Shown here: positions 48,937-59,914 of the stretch, piece by piece
Position numbering within the stretch: position 1 is the first letter of the stretch
Layout: every line of letters starts with the position of its first letter
Assembly: GCF_964340395.1 (NCBI RefSeq)
Contig: NC_135552.1
Location: 24,213,181 to 24,277,180 of the forward strand
Length of the DNA: 64,000 nt
Reading direction: 5' to 3'
Origin: Glandiceps talaboti
Lineage: Eukaryota; Hemichordata; Enteropneusta; Spengelidae
Translations under genes and position numbers: made by a program
Notes under the pieces: generated by a model
Told to the model about the DNA's origin: nothing
Seen by the model: only the letters and a program-made list of their open reading frames with translations
Database searches by the model: none

Positions 48937-51900
48937 CTGTAGAAATTATGAAAATAACATTTAGATGTTATTCCTCAATATTTTTTTTTTGTTCAGCCAA
49001 GGAAAATACGAGGGACCTAAGGTCATGAGTAATTTCTAGTTGAATGAAGAAAAATATTGGAGAATAACATAATTATACCAGCACCAGTAATATCAAAGAA
49101 AAAACGGGGAAAGTAATGGTAATTTTGAACGTTTTGACTCGTATTTCAAACACAGCAGAACCAGTGACATAGACACACATTGTCGTGATATAGACACGTG
49201 TTGTCATGACATAGAACGACCAGAGTATATAATCCATATTTTTTGTTTTTAATGGTTTGTGCATGATATGAGACAATTATTAATGATAATATCAATAATG
49301 TCAATGATAGTCAATTCATACAATGCCACTGTCACTTTGATAAATGGCAATAATTTTGATTTATGTTCAAATTGAGATACATTATCTGAGATTTTCATTG
49401 AAAACTTGGCATTACCACCATCTGCCATTAATATGCAACCCTTGAGGGTGTCCTTCTTTCATTTTTGTTTGGTATATCAGTGTGTGATTCTGTCTCTGGA
49501 CTTTAGTGAGATTTCGTTGAGCTCGAACCCCTGAGGGCAAGCTTCTTTTTTCGTTTGGAATGAAATTTGACAGGGGTTATTTTTTCACCTGAGAACGGCT
49601 AAGCATAATCCGAGCTGTTGTGCTGTAGTGAGTGTTTTACTAATGTTTGCAATAGGTTTGGTTTATGTCTAGTCTATAGTTAGCTTTCCATAGTAGTTTT
49701 AATGTATATCTATCTTTGCTTGTCTAACGTTAACTTTCTATAGTAATGTCTATATACTTACTGGAATTATTTGATAGTGTCTGATTTTATTACCAAAACA
49801 CAGTGACAGTACATAGTAGCCAGAAAGACGATGACTTTCTCTCAGTAAATAGAGTCCATCTACAGTTCCATGCTGTGTTAGTAGTTGTTCAGCCTCATCT
49901 CTACACATCCCACTATGAAACCAGGGCTGTGTAAGATGTACGCCTGAAACACACAAATTATTTGGAATGACATTTTTTTCAAATCATCAAATTCTAAGGC
50001 ATAAAACAGAAAAACATGAACTGATATAAAAATAGACCTGGAAATAACTGGTCTTTTATCATGATGTCACTTTACGCCTACTGTGCAATCAGCCATATTA
50101 AACTGAATCTTTTCATAAACAAAGCTCATTAAAACAAAAGCATTGGCATGAGGGCGCTCTTTGTTTTAATCCATTATTCTCCATATGATTACACACAAGA
50201 TGTAACTGATATGGGAAATGAATACCAGTATGTAAAGTCTTATTTTGGTTACAAGTGACTATATCCTTGTCATCTCATCTCATCCATGCCAACCCTTATT
50301 TATTGATACAACAAGTACTTTACTAATCTGACCACAATTTTTCATTTTTGAACAAAATAACCAAATTTATCAGAACCATAATTTTTTCTTCAAAAACTAG
50401 TTTTGCATGAACTAAACTAAACCTAAATTATCAGAATCTGAACTAGTACTCACTGATTTCAAGTCCTTACTGTCTGGGGAGGAGTGAAATGTATTTGTGT
50501 GTGAATGTATCTAAATCTAATATTGTTGTCATCAAAGCAAAGTGTGTTCTCCAATCTAAACTATTACTCACCGACCTCAATTCCTTTCATTCTGGGTAGC
50601 AATGGACTGCCTGTACTAAGAGGACTTGTTAAAAGTGGACTGCTACTCATATGTGGGCTTCCCATGGGACGGTGACCACCTCTGTGTTTCTGTGAAATGT
50701 ACATGAATTGCAAGCTGATAAGACACAAGAACAATTTTGAATGTTTATGATATGTCTGAGATAAAGTTTCTGTTCACATGCTAATATTTCACATTATCAC
50801 ATCAAATTTGAGATGTTAGGTCATCGAGAGATGACCATCAAGTGATGATTTTAATATTTTAATTAACACGTAAGTGAGCTTCTTCTTCTGGTGTTTGTTT
50901 CTTCTTGTGTAAAATCTGAGAGTAATTAATATTCATTTATGCAAATGATATTCAGCTACATGATGTACATGCAAATTTAACATACAATCTCATTATGCAG
51001 ATGACTTTGACCCTGTAACACGCTAACAGAGCTCCAAGAATGTCTATGAAACTGGCATTTTAGAGAGTATTACAGATTTTTTATCTCCTAATATTGGACT
51101 ATGGTATTATGACCATTCAGGAAAGAAGTCTGTCACTGTATTTTTGAAAATAGTTGCCTTTTGGGGACTGTTTTTGTGAAAATGTCAAGACACTGACCCG
51201 GAATTGAAAATTAGCTCTCTAACAATCAATATCTTCCCTTACCCTCCATTCATGTCCCTCGGCTATTGCTACTGCCATAGCTTCTGTAGGATTCTCCACA
51301 ACTCTACCTTGGTGCTGGGTGAAATCCATGGCAACACGATCACGATCACTGGCCCTCATCTAGAGGAACAAAACACAATATCTAGAAGTATTATGAAATT
51401 GTCACTTAGCAGTTTCCAAGGATCTACAAGTTCTCTGTTTTCTTGTTGACAATCAGTGATTTGAGCAATTTCAACAACTGCATCATTCCCTGGTTGTCTT
51501 TTAATGAACTTACAAGCTGGTATGTTTCATCTTAGCATAAAAATATCCTTTTCGGCAGTTTCACTTTCAAATCCAATTTTAAATTATCAAATGTTCAAAT
51601 CATTATTGTACAAGAATTGATCATAAAAATTCAATATTTTCAAATTATTAAATTGTCTGTAAAATCTTCAACACATCAAGAACATTATGTGGTGAAATAA
51701 TGGTGAAAACCACTCTAAGATACATCACAATGGTTGAGTGCACACTGCATAGCGCCCTCAACCTAAGTAGGATGCCATGATAGCAGGTGTCTTTCTCACA
51801 GACACACACCAACTGATACAACACGCCACACATTACATGATGGGGAAATATGATACTGTAACATACTTTGTGAGTGTGTTCAACAAACAGTACCCTGATC

Positions 51901-54900
51901 CAAAGCAGTAGGCAAGGATTTGAGTGTAAGCTTTAGGTGTAGAATTCAGATAGCAGGTGTCTTTCTCACAACCACAAACCAAAATGCCAGCCATATCACA
52001 TTATCAGTATGGTGATGGCAAAATATGACACCATGAAGAAGGGAGAACCACTTCAAGACGCATCCTCATGACTCATGTCTATACGATGCTTGGCAGGATG
52101 TGGTGATATAAATATGCAATAACAGGTGTCTTCCTCACAGCTACAAACTTAAACACATTCTACTACCGGTACATTTTGTGATGGGAAAATAGTGTTAGTG
52201 AAAGCCACTTTAAGGATGGTAAGACACATAATATTCTTTACTCTGTTTGATAGACAGCGCCCTCAACCGACATAGGATACTGTGATTATGTTAGTATGTG
52301 ATGCCCGGTGTCTTTCTTACGGCCAGCATTTTAAGATTGCAAAATATGATATCATGAAGTAGTAAGAGCCACTTCAAGCTACATCATTTCCAAGACGGTG
52401 TTGTATAGAAGACACCTTCAACTAATGCAGGAAAGCAGTGATTAATTAGCATACGATGGCAGATGTCGTTTTTCACAGCCAGAAACCAATTGTAACATGC
52501 AACATGAGAACACATTCACTCTTACCATTGATTTCCAGTTAAATGAGTAAGTGAATCGCCTTGAACACCACTGACATATCAATGACATATCATATAACCA
52601 GAAGATACATTACAAGGGTTAGTGGGGGGGGGGGGGGGGGGGGGGGTAATATCATATCTAGAAAATATCTTGACTTTGAAAACTGTATGACCCCATAAGT
52701 AAGTCAAATCTGAAAACCAACACAGATGTGTCTTATATCAAACAGCAGAATTATAGTATATTTTCCCTAAAGCTTCCAATCATTGAAGTTTGTTCTTGAT
52801 CTTCAATATTCAATAACTATTTGACCTAAGTAATCTATGTGTTTATGATACGTACCAGTACTGGACTTGAGGTTGCATGGAGATCTTGTAATTTAGCTTG
52901 TCTACGTAGAGTTGTTTGATAGTTTTTACGGAGTAACTGAGACCCATACTTGGCAAGTCTTATACCAGTTACCCAACACTGCCTGGACTCTTCACTGTCT
53001 GCACACAGGCACTTTACATCTCTTGTCTCTGATGAAGTTACAGGCTAGTAAACAGATGGAATAAAAAAGAGATATAAACAAATCACCTTTAAAGGCATGA
53101 CTGCCTGTGCCTGGCACCCTATTTTGCATATGACTGACTGTATGTTTTGGAGGTGGAGAACTTGTGATGACTCACTGGCAAGTATAATCACCAAAATATA
53201 AACATTCCCTATCTGGGTTGTTCACATGCAAATGCCGCATATTTGAATAATCCTAAGTGACACACAATCTAAACAGCTGTTTGCAGGGGAATTTGTCTCA
53301 TTTTAAAAGGTTTTTACATTCTAAGAAACAAACAAATTGATTTTCAACTAATTTCGTGTATCAAGTTACCATCCTACGACATTCACAAACAATTTGTACA
53401 ATTTGATTCACGACCTGTGTATTTCTCGGAGTACAGAAAAAATGCTGAAAACAAGACCCAGAAGCTATGAATTTCCCTGCATTTGCATAGATTAGCCATA
53501 ATCCTCTTTATATAGGGCAATTCTGTGTTTAAAAGGCTCATGCCTGATTAGGATTAATTTCAATTAAAATATATACAAAAATTCAGTCCAGTGATCCTAT
53601 CCATACAAATCCATATGGCACCACTGATACTATTGATATGTGAGAACCTGGGATTCGATCATGGGCCTTTAGGCACCACAATCTTCCATATTAACTAAAC
53701 AATTTGGAAACTTAAAATAATGTGGTTTTCTTGGGTATCTATTTCAGGCAAGGGATATCAATGTAAATATCTTTAAAAATAAATCATTGAAAACATGATA
53801 GCAAATACAGGTACTACACAGTTAGACAGCACCCTCTCTCACATTTTGTTGAAAATGAGAAAGGGTATGAACCTGTCCTGTATTAAATCAATGAAGCATA
53901 CTTTGTACATTGAAAACTGCTTATACTCTTTTTTTTACTTTACAACAAGCCATAACCTTTCATTCACAAAGTCCGTTTATTATGATTCCCATTATGTTTA
54001 CTGTATGTCAACCTGCAACCTATATTGCCATAAAAAAATTCATATGGTCAAAATTATCAAATTTTTGACACTTCAAGACTTTGTTTTAGATTGTTGTCAT
54101 AGCAATCATACATATTGTAGACTTGATGTCCAAATTGTGGCTTTAAAACTCATCACATTTACTTCATTTTGTGAAATTTTTTCACATATACTAGTATTCC
54201 GTTCACATTTGCCAGGTAGTGAGGAGAATTATAATGATGGAGGTCATTGCACTCACAGTATAAATCAGTATAAAAGGTCAAAATGTTAAACTTATATCTT
54301 AATTATCACCATGGAAATACATGTATATGAAAAATATTTACATTTGCTGATGGTATAATATTATGTTCTGACATAGTATGTTCTATATCTGAACAGACAG
54401 TAAGCCATCTAGTCCTTAGAACTGTGTTACATTGTACATCTCTTTTGGTAAGACTGTCATTGCAATGCTGTAAAATTCACCTCAGTCACAGGTATGTCAA
54501 AATTTGGGGTAGGCTATCTAGTCCAAAATATTTCTGAAATGTGTTGATATAGTCAGCACTGTGCAGCACCTGAGTGTTCTAGGGTTCAGCAGGAGTACAC
54601 ATAGAAAATTTGAACAACATCTTTCTTGCATACAGACCTAGTTAATTCAATCATTGGGCACAAAGTTCAACTCCATACTGCAGTAAAGAAGCAAAAAAAA
54701 GTGCTAACTGCTTGGCAAACCACGAGCTGGGATTTCAGTATAAAGCGTTCACTAATTACTGAATCAAGAATAAAGTATGTGATTGAAGAATAAAATATGT
54801 ATATATGAAATAAATTTAGATGACAAGAACGAAATAGTACATGTAGGTGGTAGTTGACATGACTATAATTGCAACAACCACACAAACCATTTAGACCTCT

Positions 54901-56991
54901 CTAGATGACAGGCAATGAATGGAAGTGTTTATCATTTACCCCCTCTTACAATTTGTGCCAAGGTTAACTGAAATACCATGTTGTCACTATTTCCTCCTTC
55001 CGTCTGAGATAATCATGTTTTTTTTTCCACCAGAAATGTTGTTTTCTGCTTGATGATGTTATTGCATAGCAATAACACTTACATTGGTATAGCCTTGAAC
55101 TAAAGAGTGTAATGACCAATATGCAAAGTTTGAAATTCAAAACAACATATCAACTAATTGACTCTTTGGCAAAACTAAAACTGCTTGACGATGGTATGTT
55201 TATTTTCCACTTTGATGGTATTTTCAAAGGAAAGGAAACATGCTGATTGTAAAATGGGGTGGGAAATAATGACAATGGCACTGCAGCACAACAGAATGTA
55301 CAAAATTGATTACATCTATTTGCTTTTAAAGTTTAGAAGAAAAATCCAGTGTCTTACTTCTGCCTTCAGTACACTTGTATTGAATACTGCTATCAACTTA
55401 AAGGAAAGTCCAGTCAGACTTATTTCTATCTTTAGTACACTTGTAATGATTACTGCTATCAACTTTAAAGGAAAAGTCTAATCAAACTTATTTCTGTCTT
55501 TAGTACACTTATATTGATTACTGCTATAAACTCAAAGGACAAGTCCTGAAGTAATTATGAACTTATGGCAGGCATCCAGCTGGGTGGTATTTCATTATTT
55601 TGACTTCTAATATGTAAAGATAAATGAATGAATAGTAGACAAAACAATTATTTTGATGATTATCTGATACATATTGTTGTACTTTGATTATAAGTTCTAT
55701 TTCAAAACCAGCAACTCCATGCATGGTTGTACATTGTAATTATGTTCCTTACTATGAAGTCATGGTCACACATGTTTCCACTCTACCAGGGTATTCAGAG
55801 ATTATTTCATTTCATTCCCACTAAACATTTTAATGTAAAGTGCCTCGTTATTAACATAAAACATAATTAACTTTCCAGAACTAGAATTGTAGTAACTGAG
55901 CTTTCAGCTTACCAAGATAGATGTAAACTAAATCTATCTCTGCTGAGGCAATGTGGTAGATTACACAAATGGGCAACATTGACGCTTTTGTTGTGTGGAT
56001 AATATCACCCTAGCTATAATCACTGAGCTGGGATCCATTTGTCATGATGACAGACGAGATTGAACTCACAGTGATAATAGTGTGTTCACCTCTGACTGTC
56101 TTATAATAAACAGTGTGAACTGTTAGGGACCTCTGGGAGTCATCATCACTGTGGTAAACAAACCTATGGGTTGTTTCAAATAAACAATCTTCAATTGAAG
56201 ACACTTATAGCATTAACTAAATGTCCTATTTTGGAGCAAGGTTGGGTCACAGTTAACTTACAACCTTAGCTGTCCTAACCTGGTAACACAGTGACCTGGG
56301 ATTCTGTACAAAAACAAAACTCTCAACAGTTAGAAATAAACAAGTGCAACTGAGGAGACCAGTCTAAACTACGTAAAGTACAACTTAGGGGTAAGGTTGG
56401 GTCAAAGTGAAAGCACCTCAGTTGTCCTCAACCTATCGATGCAGTGCCTTTGGATTCTTTAGCAAAACAACACACGTTTAGTTGCTAGAAATAGACACTG
56501 TTCATTTGAACAAAAGCCTGAACTAAGCAATATACAACTGGGGTACTTTTTGGCAAGATTGGGTCAGTAATTAATTGATGACCTTACCTATCCTACATAG
56601 TTGATTAGTGACTGACCTGGGATTTGGTGGTTAAACAAAATATCAATTTGTTGGAAATAATTAATATTCCATCAAAGACATAATGTCTAAACCCAGCTTT
56701 ATGGCCAAAGTAACTGACTTTAAATGGCAGCATCGTACTAGACACTTGTACCTCACTTTGAACTGTAAGATTCAGTGTGTGGGTGCTCCACCTTGCTGTC
56801 GTCTCAACTACTAGACACTTATACCACACTTTGAACTGTAAGATTCAGTGTGTGGGTGCTCCACCTTGCTGTCATCTCAACTACTAGACACTTGTACCTC
56901 ACTTTGAACTGTAAGATTCAGTGTGTGGGTGCTCCACCTTGCTGTCATCTCAACTACTAGACACTTATACCACACTTTAAGCTGAAACATT

Positions 56992-57089
<98 letters not shown>

Positions 57090-58608
57090 ATGTGCTCCAC
57101 ATTGCTGTCGTCTGAAGTACTGGACACTTGTACCACACTTTAAAATGAAAATTCAGTGTGTGTGCATGTGCTTCACCTTGCTGTCCTCTGAAGTAATAGA
57201 CACTCATACCACATTTAAGATTGAAAGGTGGTGTGTGGCTGCTCCACATTGCTGTCGTTTGTAAGTACTAGACACTCATCCCACATTTAAGATTGAAAGA
57301 TGGTGTGTGGGTGTTCAACATTGCTGTCACTTGTAAGTACTAGACACTCATACCACATTTAAGATTGAAAGATGATGTGTGGATGCTCCATGTTGCTGTC
57401 ACTTGTAAGTACTAGACACTCATACCACATTTAAGATTGATAGATGGTGTGTGGGTGCTCCACATTGCTGTGGCTTATAGCAAGTAACAACAATATGGTG
57501 TACCAAATCTTTCAGTTTAACTGAACTAAAGTAGCTCTTTATCATACAGGGCAAGGTTTTTGGAAATTACTACATTCAGCAGATGCATCAGTGAGAACAT
57601 GTGTATAGAAACTGACAGCTCTCTCTTAACATGATCTATTACACGTTGACTACATGTAGTTTCATCTGGGGAAACAATACATCATACACACATGTGTATT
57701 TTCCCATGTGGGAACATTTTGTTTAAGTTAATTAAGAATAAATACAGTATGCACACTGTACAATTACACTACTCTTGATATTACTAGCATTCCAGTGGGC
57801 ACAGTGAACAAATGTTGACTGACTGCACCCACTGGAATGCTAAAATATCAGATTAGAGTAAACACACAGACAGGGATTTCACAGAAGACTGTATTAAACA
57901 GTTCTAGGATGTACATATAAATATTTATAGAGGGCAGTCACTATAGGATATCATACATTTTGTATATGAACTATCTGCAAAGCACATTAATCAAAGACAG
58001 GCTAATTTTAGCACTAGAAGTACAATATACTGGTGCAATAGTCCAAAATTGGTTTCATTCCAAAACCTTCACTTTCTGTATTAACCACTGCATTCCATAA
58101 TGATTTTTTTACTATAATTGTTTATGCTAGCTGCAACTTGAGTTTTATTTTTTTGATTAGCCAATCAACATTATATTCACTAAAACTATTAAAATACCAA
58201 TGATTAGCTATTATATTATACCAGTATATTGATGGCACAAATCGTGAGATCTGATTGGTCTAGACATCGAACTAGCGCGTCTAAAATGAGCGATAATGCA
58301 CAGTTGGCATGTGTCCAAATTTTGATGTTCACTGTTCGTCTAGAACGTTGTAGTCCGTGCAGGGATGGGGGCGCAAATGAAAGCAGAAAATGTTGCGTCT
58401 TATCTTGTTTCCGATATTTTCAATATACTGGTATAATATAATAACGATAAACTACCCCTGGGGATGGTATACCACTCGGTTTTGACCAGTGAACTCAATA
58501 TATGCACTCGCTATCGCTCTTGCATATATTTCGTTCACTGGTCAAAACCTCTTGGTATACCATCCCCAGGGGTGGTTTATTGCTTAAATATTGTATGTGT
58601 GCCTGTGC

Positions 58609-58665
<57 letters not shown>

Positions 58666-58989
58666 TGTGTGTGTGTTTTTGCACACCGATGTGTACAAGG
58701 GGGAGGGCTTGCATATGTGTGGTTATATATAAACATCAGTCAATAAGTTGACTTATTATCGAGTTCATGTAGTTTCTGTATTTACAGCATAGTTCTAAAA
58801 CCTACATTACAGTTTTGTACACTGGTCAAATCCCACATAATGGGAAATACCCATAACAATATATGTAAAAGTTCTTACCTTCAAACAGAAAACACTATCT
58901 GATGGTGCCCCAAAGTGTTTCTTTCCATTGATTGCATGATACACGTTGACGCCAGTAAATGGGGAAAAACATTGTAGGTGTCTAGCTTC
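48790..58989 (-). CDS. GRB7/10/14-like: GRB7/GRB10/GRB14-family adaptor (5'-partial, last six exons)
   Basis: These adaptors bind activated receptor tyrosine kinases, including insulin receptor, through BPS and SH2 domains at the plasma membrane and carry no catalytic activity (family knowledge). Exons, in transcript order: 58989-58879, 53044-52856, 51359-51243, 50689-50572, 49943-49762 and 48936-48790. All join in frame with GT-AG borders into 287 residues and TAA. They encode the second half of the PH domain (EARHLQCFSPF, QCWVTGIRLAKYGSQLLRKN), the BPS region (VAMDFTQHQGRVVENPTEAM), a Ser/Pro linker and a full SH2 domain with the phosphotyrosine-binding arginine in YLLRES, ending LPVKLRQCYTKMM. 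The Ras-associating domain and first half of the PH domain must lie right of base 64000 or in unrecognised exons. Whether it is the sole family member cannot be told. Confidence 0.95.
48995..49232 (+). repeat. Third copy of the roughly 250-bp dispersed repeat
   Basis: It lies inside the last intron of the GRB-family gene. It shares GAGGGACCTAAGGTCATGAG, a TTTTGACTCGTATTTCAAAC block, CACAGCAGAACC and the ATATAATCCAT end with the copies at 2341 and 24304. Confidence 0.8.
49762..49943 (-). CDS. GRB7/10/14-like: GRB-family exon: SH2 domain, first part
   Basis: VHLTQPWFHSGMCRDEAEQL, then LTQHGTVDGLYLLRESHRLS and GYYVLSLCFGNKIRHYQIIP. The Arg in LLRES is the phosphotyrosine-binding residue. KIRHYQI carries the conserved His. 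The donor is ATTCCA|GTAAGT. Confidence 0.96.
50572..50689 (-). CDS. GRB7/10/14-like: GRB-family exon: Ser/Pro linker before SH2
   Basis: KHRGGHRPMGSPHMSSSPLL, then TSPLSTGSPLLPRMKGIEVG. Low complexity, with several Ser-Pro sites. The acceptor is TTTCACAG|AAACAC and the donor GGTCG|GTGAGT. Confidence 0.9.
51243..51359 (-). CDS. GRB7/10/14-like: GRB-family exon: BPS region
   Basis: 39 codons, MRASDRDRVAMDFTQHQGRV, then VENPTEAMAVAIAEGHEWR. This is the BPS (between PH and SH2) motif found only in GRB7/10/14, so it fixes the family. In GRB14/GRB10 it acts as a pseudosubstrate inhibitor of insulin receptor kinase. Confidence 0.95.
51690..52510 (+). repeat. About 165-180-bp tandem repeat, about 5 copies, in a GRB-family intron
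   Basis: Landmarks GCAGGTGTCTTTCTCACAG, AAAATATGA(C/T)ACCATGAAG, AACCACTTCAAGA and AGCGCCCTCAACC recur in order in copies near 51782, 51953, 52120, 52300 and 52460. Confidence 0.85.
52626..52647. repeat. Poly(G) run
   Basis: About 21 consecutive G, followed by TAATATC. A strong candidate for a G-quadruplex, or for assembly error. Confidence 0.9.
52856..53044 (-). CDS. GRB7/10/14-like: GRB-family exon: end of PH domain
   Basis: 63 codons. VKCLCADSEESRQCWVTGIR, then LAKYGSQLLRKNYQ matches the PH C-terminal helix of the family (invariant Trp in CWVTG). The acceptor is TTACTAG|CCTGTA and the donor TACTG|GTACGT, a less usual but valid GT site. Confidence 0.93.
53045..55330 (-). other. GRB-family large intron, left part
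   Basis: Non-coding. An open + frame of 164 codons (53795-54289) has no family character and sits inside the intron. Confidence 0.55.
55335..55545 (+). repeat. Three tandem copies of the GGAAAAGTCCAGTCAGACTT repeat
   Basis: Copies near 55338, 55400 and 55470, each about 65 bp, share AAAGGAAAAGTC, ACTTATTTCT, TTTAGTACACTT and GATTACTGCTATCAACT. The single copy at 15137 is the same family. Confidence 0.85.
55546..56720 (-). other. GRB-family large intron, middle part
   Basis: Non-coding. About 55900-56010 resembles stretches near 26205-26300 and 42500-42575 (GGTAGATTACACAA.TGGG, TGTGGATA), a further dispersed repeat. Confidence 0.5.
56727..57475 (+). repeat. About 70-bp tandem repeat, about 9-10 copies, split by (TG)n
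   Basis: Unit ACTAGACACTTGTACCTCAC, then TTTGAACTGTAAGATTCAGT and GTGTGGGTGCTCCACCTTGC. A pure (TG)n run of about 95 bp at 56994-57088 has grown out of the GTGTGTGG of one unit. Copies to its right carry a changed AAGATTGAAAGATGG core. Confidence 0.92.
57774..57853. repeat. Short hairpin, 15-bp perfect stem
   Basis: TAGCATTCCAGTGGG (57785-57799) is perfectly inverted at 57828-57842, and pairing continues outward (GATATT/AATATC) with small bulges. The loop is about 28 bases. It is pre-miRNA-sized, and could also be a tiny MITE. Confidence 0.8.
58212..58440. mobile_element. MITE, 229 bp, with 21-bp perfect terminal inverted repeats
   Basis: TATATTATACCAGTATATTG at 58212-58231 (plus A) is the exact reverse complement of 58420-58440. 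The interior is CpG-rich compared with its surroundings (AACTAGCGCGTC) and non-coding. A non-autonomous DNA transposon inside the GRB-family intron. Confidence 0.88.
58447..58580. mobile_element. Foldback element, 134 bp
   Basis: Arms of about 58 bp: CCCCTGGGGATGGTATACCA and TTTTGACCAGTGAAC on the left, GTTCACTGGTCAAAAC and TGGTATACCATCCCCAGGGG on the right, around a 15-base centre. The outer GGGGATGGTATACCA and the CCCCTGGGG palindrome are almost exact. Confidence 0.88.
58611..58676. repeat. (TG)n microsatellite
   Basis: A TG dinucleotide run directly right of the foldback element. Confidence 0.95.
58879..58989 (-). CDS. GRB7/10/14-like: GRB-family exon: PH domain, middle part
   Basis: 37 codons, EARHLQCFSPFTGVNVYHAI, then NGKKHFGAPSDSVFCLK, aligning to human GRB7/14 PH (DPRHLQFF..NVYVVTQGRKLYGMPTDFGFCVK). 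The acceptor is TTTCAG|GAAGCT and the donor TTGAAG|GTAAGA. It begins in phase 0. Confidence 0.93.
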
Positions 58990-59790
58990 CTGAAACAGGA
59001 ATGAAAAGAAAAACCACAAGAGACTATAAGCCTGGCAGTCACAGCTTCATTCATTCATGGATTCATGAGTTGTGTAATTGATTTAACAGCCTTCAGTCAT
59101 TGGCAGAGTAAAGGTATATAGAAGATCTACACTTTACTGACCTGTTATGAGGTATAAATTGTTACTGTAAAGCTAGTAGGTATAAAACTAGTACTGTTAT
59201 TCACATTCAGGAAAAAAACCCATCAATTTCTGTCGAACTCATTTACATAGTGCCATAATATAGATTATTTGAAATCTTATTGCCCAAAGAAGTAATTCTT
59301 ATAGAGTACGAGGTCATATAAATACCTGCCAATTACAAGTGAAAAAGGGCCAGTAACAAAAGTCAACTGTAGTCATTTTAATGGCCTGTCTCCTAAACTG
59401 TTTAGCCTTTTTATTTCTCGTTGTTGGGAGTATTTTACTCTGGTAACAAGAGCTTATCATCTGATTAAATCTTCTAAAAATCATGGGAGTAGAAGGACAA
59501 GAGTGTATGTAGCAAACAAAAATAAACAACGGTCACATTATATTAGCTTGAACCTTACTTGACTGTTTTGTGTCATTTCAAATTGATTTCTTATGATAAG
59601 TACTGTTTTTTTCTAGTAAACTGAGTAAATATAGACATGGGGACCGGTAAGTTTCCTAGATATTATACCATGATTTTGACCAGAAACCAAGCTGTAACTT
59701 AGGATATAACCGTTACTGTATACACTGCCATGCCCACTGAAGGCACTTGTGTCATGCAAATGTATTTACTACCAATATTTTTTCAGTCTA
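58990..59790 (-). other. GRB-family intron, no exon seen
   Basis: The first half of the PH domain should precede the exon at 58989, but no segment with matching sequence and splice borders was found here. Confidence 0.5.
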
Positions 59791-59795
59791 TTTCT

Positions 59796-59818
59796 ACATA
59801 CATACATACATACATACA

Positions 59819-59852
<34 letters not shown>

Positions 59853-59912
59853 CATATATACATACATACATACATACATACATACATACATACATACATA
59901 CATACATACATA
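59796..59912. repeat. (TACA)n microsatellite
   Basis: Nearly pure CATA tetranucleotides with two TATA interruptions, ending in (CA)n. The YIHT repeat frames are artefacts. Confidence 0.97.
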
Positions 59913-59914
59913 CA

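Noticed and set aside
53795-54289. A 164-codon + frame inside the GRB-family intron
   Set aside because: Low-complexity, Lys/His/Tyr-rich translation of AT-rich DNA with no homology seen. It is probably chance.
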